Of a DNA stretch of 64,000 nt, positions 31,239 to 44,459 are shown piece by piece. The notes under the pieces were generated by a model that saw only the letters and a program-made list of their open reading frames with translations, searched no databases and was not told the DNA's origin. Origin of the DNA: Siphonodentalium dalli (Eukaryota; Mollusca; Scaphopoda; Gadilida; Siphonodentaliidae). The DNA is taken from contig CP136061.1 of the NCBI GenBank assembly GCA_032622095.1, positions 11,795,287-11,859,286 of the forward strand, in the 5' to 3' direction. The position numbers and the translations under genes are program-made. How positions within the stretch are numbered: the first letter of the stretch is position 1; every line of letters starts with the position of its first letter.

Positions 31239-31491
31239 CCGGCTGATTCTCATACTCCGACTCGACAATAAAGGCGGTAAAGTCTCCATGTTCGACGACA
31301 ATGTGGCGCTGGGTTTTGGCTTTTTCGCATTCGGTTTGCTCGTATGTGGAGGGTTCCGTAGTTGTGTCCTGGTCCGTAGAACTTTTCGTTGAAGTAACAT
31401 TGTCTGCTGGGCTGTACTCTATTCGGCCACCCTGAACATATCCGGTATTCGGAAAAAGGGCCATTGCCAGTGCAAAATATTGAACCAGCAT
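31239..31491 (-). CDS. Signal-peptide exon of the TSP1 gene (first coding exon)
   Basis: From the ATG at 31491 the minus strand encodes 84 residues and one extra base before a donor (CCGG|GTAAAT). The N-terminus is a likely signal peptide (MLVQYFALAMALF, with cleavage plausible after YVQG). Residues 30-50 are rich in Ser, Thr and acidic residues, as in a secreted linker, and one Cys lies at 54. A strong pyrimidine-rich acceptor (TTCTCTTCTATATTTTAAG) stands directly before the ATG, so a 5'-UTR intron is likely. The phase-1 end matches all downstream TSP1 exons. No known domain beyond the signal was recognised; linkage to the TSP1 exons is inferred from phase, strand and order. Confidence 0.72.
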
Positions 31492-31736
31492 CTTAAAATA
31501 TAGAAGAGAATAAGATAGGACAAGACCATAAGATAGATAAATTGTATTTAAATTCGGAGATAAAAACATCATAAAATACAACCTCTGGTGAGATTTTGAC
31601 AAAATAAATAATAAATGATTCAGAGCTGGTTAATAGCATTCTGTTTTAAATTAAATATACCGCACACCTCTTCATTCACATCGGTAAAAGAAGTCAGAAT
31701 TGTTTGGTGTGAATAAAAGGCAGTTGTTTCAGTGGT

Positions 31737-31818
31737 GTCTGACCTTATAGTCATGATAATTAGAATGGTAACATGTTTTCTGAGTCCAGAAAGGGGAATA
31801 ACGCCATGAAAAACAGTC
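31737..31818. repeat. 80-bp direct repeat, left copy
   Basis: Contains 'gaatggtaacatgttttctg'; repeated at 32256-32336, about 519 bp away, with a few changes. It lies upstream of the likely gene start, so it might matter for regulation, but no promoter motif is evident. Confidence 0.85.
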
Positions 31819-32255
31819 CAACGCTGGATGAACACCAACATACCAGCTATTCAACTTACAAAATGTAACATATTATTCGGCGTTTCGTCGGAAAAGAACG
31901 CCAATATAAAAAACATAATTTTAATTATATTAAAGTACTATATTTATAAAACAAAATTCGACCCCATTTAATTATCTTTGAAAGCGTTCTTGAACGAATT
32001 AGTAAGCCGATCTCATATAGAAAAGATCAATGCTTTGAGAGGCGATAGGCTGTTGAAATTTCAAGAGGAATGGGGAACTTTGACAAAAGTGTTAAACCCA
32101 TACTAAATAAGGCAACAAAACAATTATGATACAAAACCCAGATACCCTCAATACAAGAAACTGGCTACCAACCCAACACATGTTTTTGTTTTAATTATAT
32201 ATGTGTACAAAGACCGAAATGATACTATATATGATTTTGACAATGTTTAAGTGCG

Positions 32256-32336
32256 GGTCTGGCCTTATAGTCATGAGAATTAGAATGGTAACATGTTTTC
32301 TGAGTCCAGAAATGGGAATAACGCCTTGAAAAAACC
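32256..32336. repeat. 80-bp direct repeat, right copy
   Basis: Partner of 31737-31818, in the same orientation. A weaker echo (aaaggggaataact) occurs near 35820 and 36000. Confidence 0.85.
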
Positions 32337-32854
32337 CACCAAACAAATCAAAACAATTACACAGTGTTGCAAGATCGGTGTAGCAAACGGTGTAGCAAAC
32401 GGTGTAGACACACACACGATGACGGACATAGGTAGCTCGGATGGGTATGCGCTCTGTAAATCATGATGTGCTTTTAGAAATTCAGATCGTGAGGAATATC
32501 GTCCTTCAGAAACCTATTTGGAATTATATCCGTTGTTATGGGAATACCATATCCGGTGTAGAATATTTTAATGACGGTGTAAATTATTGCTTGGATACCA
32601 AAACAACAAAAACGTATGACTTTGTTTAAACACACGATCAATATCGGTGTAGCTTTAATATTGTGAAGCAACTCAATACTCGCGAGAGTCATGCGAAATG
32701 GGTTAAAATTATTTGTCAATATTTTGCACTAAATTCTTGTCACGAATAACATGGGGGCAGTGTTCATTATATTTATGATTTAGAAGATAAGTCAGATATG
32801 CGTGTTGTTAGTCAACCAGGCCAAGTGATGATACCAATTATAAATATAAAGTTC

Positions 32855-33823
32855 TTATTATCCATCCCTTAACTAACACTATTTCTGATTCGGCAAAACC
32901 CGTCACGTGATAATCCTGGAAAAAGTCATATTGGACCCCCGAAAGTCATATTGGACTCATAAGTGTGCAATATGACTTTTTATATCGGGACTCCGTGACG
33001 TCACAACTTAACTCTATTGCGAAATGAAATACTGGCTTTTATAGAGATTTATGTGCCGACAAATACCAAAAATAACCACAACAGTTTTATTCCCAAAATT
33101 TGGATAAACATGCAGATGGGTAATAAAAATGTCATTATACAATGTTGTGTACAGTATGTGTTTTTCTTGTACTCGTCCAGGTTGTGGTGAAAAGTCATAT
33201 TGGACTCGACACTGCGGCCAATATGACTTTTTACCATAACCTGGACTCGTACAAGAAAAACACATACTCTACACAACATTGTATAATAACTTTATATTAT
33301 ACAATGTTGTGTACAGTATGTGTTTTTCTTGTACTCGTCCAGGTTGTGGCGATAAGTAATATTGGACGAGACACGCTAGTGTCTAGTCCAATATGACTTT
33401 TCACCACAACCTGGACGAGCACAAGAAAAACTCATACTGTACACAACATTGTGTAATGACATTTTTATTATCCATCTGTATGTTTATGAAAATTTTGGGA
33501 ATAAAACTTTTGTGGTTATTTTTGGTATTTGTCGGCACTTAATTCTCTATAAAAGCATGTATTTTGATCATCAGAAAGCATGATTTGGAAAAGTAAACAC
33601 GGAAGTGAGAAAAAAAAAACTCAATGCGGAAGTGACACGTCTGCTAAAATCCATCAGTGTTGCGCGCGCATCACATTTCGCAATATAATTAATTCGTGAC
33701 GTCACGGAGTCCCAATAAAAAGTGATATCGTACAGTCGGTAGTCCAATATGACTTTTTCCAGGACTATCACGTGGCGGCTTTTGCCCAATCGGAAATGGT
33801 GTTAGTTAAGGGATGGATAATAA
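32855..33823. mobile_element. 969-bp foldback with alternating inner palindromes
   Basis: Outer ends 'ttattatccatcccttaact' and the complement at 33823. The arms run about 270 bp inward with 'agtcatattggac' repeats. The centre holds four copies, in alternating orientation, of a block with 'caatgttgtgtacagtatgt' and 'tcttgtactcgtccaggtt' (about 33138, 33236, 33296 and 33403). No clear target duplication. No protein. Confidence 0.88.
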
Positions 33824-34273
33824 TGAATGATATTTAAATCAGCACAATATTTTTATCAACTCAATATCAAAATAAATCACGTTAAGATGTTATAGTTTTC
33901 TCCCCACAATAAGTATATGCCTATACATAGACCGCAGTCATGCACTTGGTGTATCGTCTGATGGCGCCGCTTCCATTAATGATTCTTCGTCTACCGCGAA
34001 GGATTCTTAGATTACTTGGATGATGAAATGAAACAATCAACATGTAAATGTCCCGTAAATGTTGGAATTTAAGTGAACGTGGAGAGTTTTTCGTTGTGGA
34101 TATGTGAACTGCGGATAACCCACAGATGGAAGCATGCACCACAGAGTGTCGTCTGCTCAGTCCGTGTGGGACTCTCTATGGGATAATTAAATCGTTATTG
34201 AAAAATGTAAGAAAAAGTAAAAATTAATATAGAATAAAGGACAATTGATAAAAAATTATACCAAATTGTTTGG

Positions 34274-34340
34274 CCAATGCATTCTCTTATATATGCGGGG
34301 CGACCTCCGGTCGACTCGCATATATAAGGGAATGCATTGG
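34274..34340. repeat. 67-bp hairpin
   Basis: 'ccaatgcattctcttatata' pairs with the arm ending 'aagggaatgcattgg' around a 20-base GC-rich loop with its own cgacc/ggtcg pair. The surrounding 33824-36196 shows no gene that I can support. Confidence 0.85.
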
Positions 34341-36196
34341 CATAGGGTAAAAATGAATAATAACCACTGTTTGATTTAAGCTGCAAAATCGTGGCGTATC
34401 CTCGGTTACTTCCACTTTCGGAATTACAGTCGTGTGTACGTAAACATCGTAGATGGAAATTTCGTAGGGTAGTCAAACATATGTATACCATACTAGTATT
34501 ACAATATAGCGCAAGACATTTTCTCTCAGTTTTAAATTCGCTCACGGATGCGCGAAAAATAGTACTGTGCGAATTTAAATACTATATATAATGCTATCTA
34601 TAACCCGTTTCGTATTCTCAAATAACCATGGAAATATTCCATCTAAGGTCAAATGTAATTATTAACATTTCTAAACATATATAGTTAGGCCAACTATGAT
34701 AGTTTCTAGAACACACCACATTGTGTCTTGTTTTCGTTAAAATATGACAACAACTACCATGTTCTAGAAAATAACACATAAACTAGCTATAGTTTGGAAA
34801 TGTTAAATATTAGGCTGTATAACGCAAGCAATGTGAGTTTGAGACGGTCGTACATGCCAAATTACAAAAAGTACACGAATAAAATTCAATCAGTGTCTTT
34901 ATTTGGATATATGCTAACATATTAGTGGCGACATTAATTTGTACGTGATTATACATCAACTCGAATATACTGAAGTTGATATTTACCATTTGAAAGACAA
35001 TATAGACATGTTATTGGGTCAAAACAAATCAACACACAACCGCGACTGAGATATGTTTGTGTGAAGTATATAAGAAATATACAACAGTACAACTTCGTCT
35101 GTGAACTCGATTATAAACAAAACGCGTGCTATTTTAAGGATGGATTTGATGAATTATATATATTCTGGGCTACGGAAACGGTAAGCTATTCCCTTTTGAC
35201 CAAGCTGTGGCTTGCGCAACGAATTTATTTTACGCAGTCACCAAAAAAACACATCTACATCGTTATTATTATTGTCTAAATATCCCTATATACACCCTCA
35301 TAATAAGCGTGCTTATAACAAAACAATCTTTTTCAATGGAAATATTGAAAAATAGCTAAATGTATGTCCACACATTTGCATAATTTATTCCTCAGACATA
35401 CTCACCTCGATATGCGAAGAAACCCATGTGACTATTCGGTTTGTTGTGTGATAATTGAGTAGAATAGAGCCACTGCGCCACCTCGCCGAATGAACAAAAC
35501 AGAAAGCCAAATTTGATCGCCTAATTCAACAGATAGTGTAATTTTATGAAGAAAAAAACGAGGTGGTCTATGTATTCTGTGATATATCTTGTTCAAGTAT
35601 GTGCTGAAAACGATAGAAGCATGCACTACAGAGTGTCGTCTGCTGAAAACGATAGTTCACAATGGAAACTAATCACAATTTAAACCAACATACGTTCCGT
35701 GAACGTGTTTCTCCGCCATATTGGATTGTTCTACACAGTATGCTACACCGATCTTGCACCAATGTGAGTTAAAATGTTTTAAGCCAAGAAATTGGAAAAA
35801 CAACATTTCACGCCATCAAGAAAGGGGAATAACTCTGTGAACAATTTTCTTTTATATGTCGACCATATACATTTTGCATATTAGCAATATATGGGTAACA
35901 ATATTCTAAAGTTTCAATTCTCTACATTTGAAACCGTGGGAGCAGTTGATTACACAAAGAATGTATATCCAGAAATCAAAACAGCTAGAATTCAGGAAAG
36001 GGGAATAACTACATGAAAAACAATACTTCACGTCATTCATATATACATGGTGTACAATCAAATGCAATATTTTGTTACCAATGTCCTAAGATTTTAATTC
36101 TCCATTCGAAACTGTGGCAGGAATTGATTACACAACGGATGTATACCCAAAATGTGCGACGGATACTCGAACGGCCAATTTTGGGTACAGTCGCTT

Positions 36197-38198
36197 TTTC
36201 GCTGACATTTGAGCCCCTAATTAGAACTTTATTTCCATATATACATCAGTGCCACATATACATATTCCATTTCTGATATTTGCGATAGTATATAATTATT
36301 TCAGATTTGAAGCATCAGTACCATTGTGCTTCACTCCTGGATGCTCAACAAGGTTTTGGGTGGATTATATGGGTCGTAGAATGTCCTTAATAACAAAGAT
36401 GCTGAAGAAATAAAACATTTTAGGGTATTGATTAGTAACGCAAAACGACTGCAAAAAACGTTACCTAATGATATAATTTGAATGAATACATGTAACAAAG
36501 TGATTCATCCTTTTTCTATAAACTTTGATGAGATGGCTGCCAAAATGGCTAGAAATGGGATGGCGTATATTTCACATTATTATTGTAAATAAGTTCACTG
36601 TGGCATTTTCTTAAACTAACAGAAGAACAGGGTGTATTGTTTGGTATTCAAATGTTGAGTCTTAATTTAGTTTGAACTATTAATAATCAACATAAATGTA
36701 GAGACTGCACCTGGTTTTGTGATCAACAGTGAACAGCTGATATAATTTAAGCTATGATATATGGTGAACACTTTACTATATACTGTTCTACCTGGAACCT
36801 GTTTGTTTCGTGTTGCAACCACATGTTTCAATCATTAAATTGGATATGGCATTCGTTATAATGCAATATAATCAAGTCGTAATCAAATCAGAGATGACCA
36901 TCTACGCCGATTTATATTTCAGAATTAATCAATTATCCCAAAAGGACTAAGACAACTCATCCCACAAAAAGCTTTAGGAAATAATGGAATCATCACTACT
37001 CAATCAAAATAGTATAATGAACCTTTGGCAGCCACACAGTAATTGTGAATGGCCATATAGTTGCAGCATTCGCAGACTGAAAAAATGAGCATTTAATTGA
37101 GATAAAAAATACCCTAACAGAATCATTTATAATAACAAATAGCCCTGTACCTAACCGTTATAAATATATTTTCGATACCACACCACCCCTGGATAAGTCG
37201 TCCTGGTATTGTGCTATGATGGTGATGGGTCCTGCTGGAGTGCAATGATGTTGGTAGGGTAAACCGATGCTGCTAGGAAAGAGCACTGTTATTCTTCGTG
37301 AAGTTTGTCATTTTTGGTCGAACGTTAATCACCCCCGTGTACGTGGTATCGCCAAGCCCGAGGGTATCGCCAAAACCGAGAATATGGGAAAGTCATTTTC
37401 ACGTATATGATATGGGGATATGTTTGTTTCTCACCGTAATACAGACATCGAGCATCGTATGTGTATGTCCACACGAAGCCTGAGTATTTATCCACCAGTT
37501 GTCAATCAGTTTTCCCAGATCAGACCATTAATTGTTTTTTGGCGAATTTTTCCAATGGTGTTTTTGCTTTTGCTCACTCAAATTTTCGAGAACAACCATT
37601 CACTAGTATAGTTCCTGGACTTCCACGCTTCCAAAACAAATGCCGGTATATAGTTGAATCTGTCAATGAAACATAGGATTTGACAGAATTTAATAAATCC
37701 TTGTTGTTCTCAATATCCGCGCGATATGAAGGGACCACTGTCGGTCCAGAAAGATGCGAACGGCACAGATGAAGATGCGCCAAACGCCGAGTTTCTGTGC
37801 AGTAAATATGCGTATTACTTAAGGAGTTCTGACGAGTTTTCGAGTGTTTTAATGTGTATCTGAGACTGATCAATTGGACTGCGAATGTCAACTGAAATAT
37901 GAATCCATAACACATTCGAAATAATGTGTGCATATTATATTATGAATGTATTTCAATTGAAATTAATTGAACATCCATCTCAGCATTCAGATTTGCGATC
38001 TCAATAAAGTGAATGAATGATAAAGCGATGCCTTGATCACACGCACGTGAATGCTGCCGTTCGCATGCATGCAGCTAATCGGATATTCGTTTACTATTAA
38101 CATGCTTGGAGTTTGTATATAGACCACACATGCCGGACGACACGCTACGGCGTATCAACGATTTGTTATCATCATGTTTAGTTTACAGACTTTATGAC
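36197..38198. repeat. 2002-bp tandem duplication, unit 1
   Basis: The whole unit is repeated at 38199-40200 with a spacing of exactly 2002 bp. In what I compared, only isolated base changes were seen (for example A/G at 37851 vs 39853). No gene is recognised inside; open frames simply repeat. Confidence 0.95.
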
Positions 38199-40200
38199 TT
38201 TCGCTGACATTTGAGCCCCTAATTAGAACTTTATTTCCATATATACATCAGTGCCACATATACATATTCCATTTCTGATATTTGCGATAGTATATAATTA
38301 TTTCAGATTTGAAGCATCAGTACCATTGTGCTTCACTCCTGGATGCTCAACAAGGTTTTGGGTGGATTATATGGGTCGTAGAATGTCCTTAATAACAAAG
38401 ATGCTGAAGAAATAAAACATTTTAGGGTATTGATTAGTAACGCAAAACGACTGCAAAAAACGTTACCTAATGATATAATTTGAATGAATACATGTAACAA
38501 AGTGATTCATCCTTTTTCTATAAACTTTGATGAGATGGCTGCCAAAATGGCTAGAAATGGGATGGCGTATATTTCACATTATTATTGTAAATAAGTTCAC
38601 TGTGGCATTTTCTTAAACTAACAGAAGAACAGGGTGTATTGTTTGGTATTCAAATGTTGAGTCTTAATTTAGTTTGAACTATTAATAATCAACATAAATG
38701 TAGAGACTGCACCTGGTTTTGTGATCAACAGTGAACAGCTGATATAATTTAAGCTATGATATATGGTGAACACTTTACTATATACTGTTCTACCTGGAAC
38801 CTGTTTGTTTCGTGTTGCAACCACATGTTTCAATCATTAAATTGGATATGGCATTCGTTATAATGCAATATAATCAAGTCGTAATCAAATCAGAGATGAC
38901 CATCTACGCCGATTTATATTTCAGAATTAATCAATTATCCCAAAAGGACTAAGACAACTCATCCCACAAAAAGCTTTAGGAAATAATGGAATCATCACTA
39001 CTCAATCAAAATAGTATAATGAACCTTTGGCAGCCACACAGTAATTGTGAATGGCCATATAGTTGCAGCATTCGCAGACTGAAAAAATGAGCATTTAATT
39101 GAGATAAAAAATACCCTAACAGAATCATTTATAATAACAAATAGCCCTGTACCTAACCGTTATAAATATATTTTCGATACCACACCACCCCTGGATAAGT
39201 CGTCCTGGTATTGTGCTATGATGGTGATGGGTCCTGCTGGAGTGCAATGATGTTGGTAGGGTAAACCGATGCTGCTAGGAAAGAGCACTGTTATTCTTCG
39301 TGAAGTTTGTCATTTTTGGTCGAACGTTAATCACCCCCGTGTACGTGGTATCGCCAAGCCCGAGGGTATCGCCAAAACCGAGAATATGGGAAAGTCATTT
39401 TCACGTATATGATATGGGGATATGTTTGTTTCTCACCGTAATACAGACATCGAGCATCGTATGTGTATGTCCACACGAAGCCTGAGTATTTATCCACCAG
39501 TTGTCAATCAGTTTTCCCAGATCAGACCATTAATTGTTTTTTGGCGAATTTTTCCAATGGTGTTTTTGCTTTTGCTCACTCAAATTTTCGAGAACAACCA
39601 TTCACTAGTATAGTTCCTGGACTTCCACGCTTCCAAAACAAATGCCGGTATATAGTTGAATCTGTCAATGAAACATAGGATTTGACAGAATTTAATAAAT
39701 CCTTGTTGTTCTCAATATCCGCGCGATATGAAGGGACCACTGTCGGTCCAGAAAGATGCGAACGGCACAGATGAAGATGCGCCAAACGCCGAGTTTCTGT
39801 GCAGTAAATATGCGTATTACTTAAGGAGTTCTGACGAGTTTTCGAGTGTTTTGATGTGTATCTGAGACTGATCAATTGGACTGCGAATGTCAACTGAAAT
39901 ATGAATCCATAACACATTCGAAATAATGTGTGCATATTATATTATGAATGTATTTCAATTGAAATTAATTGAACATCCATCTCAGCATTCAGATTTGCGA
40001 TCTCAATAAAGTGAATGAATGATAAAGCGATGCCTTGATCACACGCACGTGAATGCTGCCGTTCGCATGCATGCAGCTAATCGGATATTCGTTTACTATT
40101 AACATGCTTGGAGTTTGTATATAGACCACACATGCCGGACGACACGCTACGGCGTATCAACGATTTGTTATCATCATGTTTAGTTTACAGACTTTATGAC
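38199..40200. repeat. 2002-bp tandem duplication, unit 2
   Basis: Second unit, almost identical to unit 1. Its right half (from about 39329) also forms the left arm of the inverted repeat ending near 42322. The identity implies a recent event or an assembly effect. Confidence 0.95.
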
Positions 40201-42322
40201 TCGTTGTCACTCGAGTAGACCGTTACGCGACAATGAAACCGAATCATCTTATCGAATATACATACATTGTATTGCTCCAACTTAGGCAATTCTGGCTTTT
40301 TAAAGAGTCATTAGATAAAATTGTAACGATTCTTGTAACATCCGAACATATATCACCACAATGTGCTATGTGTGGTACACGTGTGTACCTTCTTATCTGG
40401 ATGTCGATGGGCCTCTGTATTGTGTCTATAGCACATGTAGTCGATTACCAACATACAACACCATGTTTAAACAAAATCAAACCAGACCATGCGGTTTTGA
40501 TAAATAACGTATCTTCCTCAGATGAAGCTATATATATATATATCTGGGGAAGTGTTATGTTACACCAACACACAACTGCCACATCCCTATTACCGAGTGG
40601 ATGAATTACCCGACTAACAGACAGAACGTGTGATCTTCGGATGTAGCCTAGTATGTTCGCGGATAGAGAGCACGTATAAATATTAATCTTTTTTCCTGTG
40701 ATGTTTTGTATAAGAATTATCATTGGAAATTGCTCGCCGTACTGCCACCATGTGCTATGGTATACATTTTTCTCCGTTGAATGTTTTGACAGAGGTTAAG
40801 ACCCCCCCCCAACAAAACAAATACTCTCCCTGAAGACAAATAAATTTATGATGCATGACACGTTATACACATCATCGAGTGGAGCTATAATCACAACAAT
40901 CAATCACAACAATTATCTCTCTGTGAACAAAGCAAAAACAGCCAGTCCGCATAAAATCACCGGGCGGTGAAGGCTTAATTATATTATAATTAATCCCTTA
41001 ATCAGTCAATTCATCCTGTTAGTCGGGTAATTCATCCACTCGGTTATAGGGATGTGGCAGTTGTGTGTTGGTGTAACATAACACTTCCCCAGATATATAT
41101 ATATATATATATATATATATCTATATATATATATATATATATAGCTTCATCTGAGGAAGATACGTTATTTATCAAAACCGCATGGTCTGGTTTGATTTTG
41201 TTTAAACATGGTGTTGTATGTTGGTAATCCGACTACATGTGCTATAGACACAATACAGAGGCCCATCGACATCCAGATAAGAAGGTACACACGTGTACCA
41301 CACATAGCACATTGTGGTGATATATGTTCGGATGTTACAAGAATCGTTACAATTTTATCTAATGACTCTTAAAAAAGCCAGAATTGCCTAATTTGGAGCA
41401 ATACAATATATGTATATTCGATAAGATGATTCGGTTTCATTGTCGCGTAACGGTCTACTCGAGTGACAACGAGTCATAAAGTCTGTAAACTAAACATGAT
41501 AACGTGTCGTCCGGCATGTGTGGTCTATATACAAACTCCAAGCATGTTAATAGTAAACGAATATCCGATTAGCTGCATGCATGCGAACGGCAGCATTCAC
41601 GTGCGTGTGATCAAGGCATCGCGTTAGCATTCATTCACTTTATTGAGATCGCAAATCTGAATGCTGAGATGGATGTTCAATTAATTTCAATTGAAATACA
41701 TTCATAATATAATATGCACACATTATTTCGAATGTGTTATGGATTCATATTTCAGTTGACATTCGCAGTCCAATTGATCAGTCTCAGATACACATCAAAA
41801 CACTCGAAAACTCGTCAGAACTCCTTAAGTAATACGCATATTTACTGCACAGAAACTCGGCGTTTGGCGCATCTTCATCTGTGCCGTTCGCATCTTTCTG
41901 GACCGACAGTGGTCCCTTCATATCGCGCGGATATTGAGAACGACAAGGATTTATTAAATTCTGTCAAATCCTATGCTTCATTGACAGATTCAACTATATA
42001 CCGGCATTTGTTTTGGAAGCGTGGAAGTCCAGGAACTATACTAGTGAATGGTTGTTCTCGAAAATTTGAGTGAGCAAAAGCAAAAACACCATTGGAAAAA
42101 TTCGCCAAAAACAAATTAATGGTCTGATCTGGGAAAACTGATTGACAACTGGTGGATAAATACTCATGCTTCGTGTGGACATACACATGCGATGCTCGAT
42201 GTCTGTATTACGATGAGAAACAAACATATCCCCATATCATATACGTGAAAATGACTTTCCCATATTCTCGGTTTTGGCGATACCCTCGGGCTTGGCGATA
42301 CCACGTACACGGGGGTGTTATT
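39329..42322. repeat. Large inverted repeat, arms about 1.29 kb
   Basis: Left arm about 39329-40615 and right arm about 41017-42322 are near-perfect complements, for example 'cactcgagtagaccgttacg' at 40208 against its complement near 41450. The spacer is about 400 bp. The right arm carries an expanded (TA)n tract (41093-41145) that is short in the left arm. Transcription across it would give a long hairpin RNA. Confidence 0.92.
41093..41145. repeat. (TA)n microsatellite
   Basis: About 25 TA units with one interruption, in the right arm of the inverted repeat; the left arm has only about six at the matching site (40529-40543). Confidence 0.9.
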
Positions 42323-42459
42323 AGTAATTTCACTTTATGGCGATCAGGGGCTACTATAACGACGATAAACACTTGCGTTTGACCCGTTAACTATCAGTAA
42401 TCTAATAGATGCAACAGAGCATAAAGTTGTACGTCAATATGCAGCAATGTGGCAAAAGT

Positions 42460-42560
42460 ATGTATCGAATAGTTCGGTGATGTTACCGATAATTGGTGAC
42501 TGTTGATTATGTGTCGAATAGTTCTGTAATGTTACCGATAATTGGTCACTGTTGAGTATA
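42460..42560. repeat. Short tandem duplication, about 57 bp
   Basis: 'tgttaccgataattggt' with flanking 'tatgtatcgaatagttc' / 'tatgtgtcgaatagttc' occurs twice in a row. Confidence 0.75.
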
Positions 42561-42707
42561 ACGAAAACATTCTCAACAAGACTGAAGATTGAAGATGTGA
42601 TGTCATATTAAGTTATTGTATTATTGATAATTAGCCAGTACATGAAGCCATATTGTAGATTGTAACGAGATGTAATGTTACAAATACACAGTTACATGTT
42701 TGTCAAG

Positions 42708-42990
42708 CTGAAGGGGTCACGATCACCAAAAAAAAAGTGATGAAGCGTACATATGTTTTGAAAATGTGCCTAAGGGTACACATCTTTTGAAATCTTGTTC
42801 TAAATGACGTTCAGTTTTCCCTTCTGCCATGATTTATGTTAGAGAATAATTGTTTACGTTCAAATAAGAATTAAAATAAACTGAAAACACTGCTGATTGG
42901 CGCCAGAATATCAGAAGCACGTGAAGTAACAGCGTTAGTCCCTGTGTACCCATAAGCACATTTTCAACACATGTGTATCCTCCATCACTG
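42708..42990. mobile_element. MITE (CTGAAGGGGTCAC ends), degraded copy 2
   Basis: The left end CTGAAGGGGTCACGATCACC and interior match 30313-30635. The right end is eroded and the terminal inverted repeat is missing. Confidence 0.75.
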
Positions 42991-43419
42991 GATTGAGTTG
43001 ATTATTCTGGGATATTATGTGTTTTCGCAGGATTTGTTCTACTATATAGAATGTTAAACTTCTTGCAAAAATATTCGCATCCCAACTTTTCAACGGAAGC
43101 TATATACCTTTCTTCACACTTTAAGAGCATGTGCATATATACATAGTATCAACACTTAAACTCAAGTAGATGTTTCAGATCGCAATATCAATATACTTGC
43201 CGAACAGGCTCCCGAATGGAGTCTTTTTTAGTACCGGATAGGCATCCGGCACATTTGCAGCAGCCCCTGCGTGTTTATATCTTGTGCTAATTTATCCCAC
43301 AGTATGTGGCTATACTTGTTTAAAAGCGGCTAAAAAATTTGCACAACTGGCTAAAAAATATTTCGGACCAGGACGAAACCTGGAGGTGATTCTAAACATT
43401 CAATTTAATTGTCCAATAA

Positions 43420-43800
43420 ATACGGGGTGTTCCGATGTATTCAAACTTGAAATCCAAGATGGATGCTGACGCCCATGTTTTTTAAAAATAAATTTCGGTC
43501 AAAATCGAAAATCGTTCAAATTCGATAGCTCCTATATATACAGATGATCACAATCGTGCCTGTAAAATTAAAAAATGATCCGGCCATAAATACGGGTAGT
43601 AGGGTGTGCCGACGGATTCAAATTTGTTAATGCAAGATGGCTGCTGGCGGCCATGTTTATCGATAGCTCCCATCTGTAGGTAACCCTGACGTTACATATG
43701 ACGTTTGGTGAAGATCGGACTAGGGATGCGGCCTGTAAGGCGTACCGAAGGAAATTGTTGATGCAGGGACGGACGACGGACGCAACCCATGGCAAAAGCT
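43420..43800. repeat. Repeat with aagatgg / gacggacgacgg motifs
   Basis: Two diverged segments each have 'tccgatgtattcaaacttg' / 'gccgacggattcaaatttg' followed by 'caagatgg', ending in a 'gggacggacgacggacgcaa' tract. It is of the same style as other repeats ending in gacgga in this window. Confidence 0.55.
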
Positions 43801-44400
43801 ATTTTTTTTACGTTGTAAAGGTGAGCTAAAAAAGATTTTACATATTTCCTTATCTCTCACAAGTGATGTATAAGCGTCTTGGCATCCCGCCAAATAAAAT
43901 AACGACGCGTCGGTCTTTACAATGATTCAGGCGGAGTAATACTATTTCGAAAACCGCTAGTCACACCAACACCAGACAATTCAAAATGATTACTTTGTTC
44001 ATTAAAATTAAATTTTGTCCAACTTCGATGCACCAACGAAAACAGACGCAAAAACAAAAAGGCAATTATTTTGCTTCGCCAGCACAGAGCGCGCAATACT
44101 GTCGTATACGGTCATGAAGCGTCTCAGCCAACGATGTAAATGTAGCTTTTTTTGCATCTTTTTAAAAATTTCTTTTATTTTGATTTGTTAAAGGTACTCA
44201 ATCCGATCAGACGCTCCTAAATTACTATTTATTTGGATTCGGGGGTAACAACTATTTGATTCGAGTTGAGGAACACACCCATCAAAGCTCAGAGTGATCA
44301 GATATAGATTTTTGAAGTTTATTATTTCAATCGTTTTTGGACCAGAAGCACGATGAAGCACGATGAAGCACGAGGTCAAGCGGACGGTCTTGCAGATATA

Positions 44401-44459
44401 GATGGATAACTCTAAAATCAAGTGGTTATTATTACCACATTATTTTAGAGTTATCCATC
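44401..44459. repeat. 59-bp hairpin
   Basis: 'gatggataactctaaaat' pairs with 'attttagagttatccatc' around a 23-base centre that also contains gtggt...accac. A triple 'gcacgatgaa' tandem lies just left, at 44349-44371. From 44460 to 46440 no gene or repeat was recognised. Confidence 0.85.

Noticed and set aside
37298-42227. Repeated 61-119-codon frames
   Set aside because: They recur only because the DNA is duplicated and inverted; near identity gives no evidence of protein selection.
43284-43469. Open frame LIYPTVCGYTCLKAAKKFAQLAKKYF
   Set aside because: Short, without recognisable domain or splice context, and next to a repeat; not enough to call an exon.
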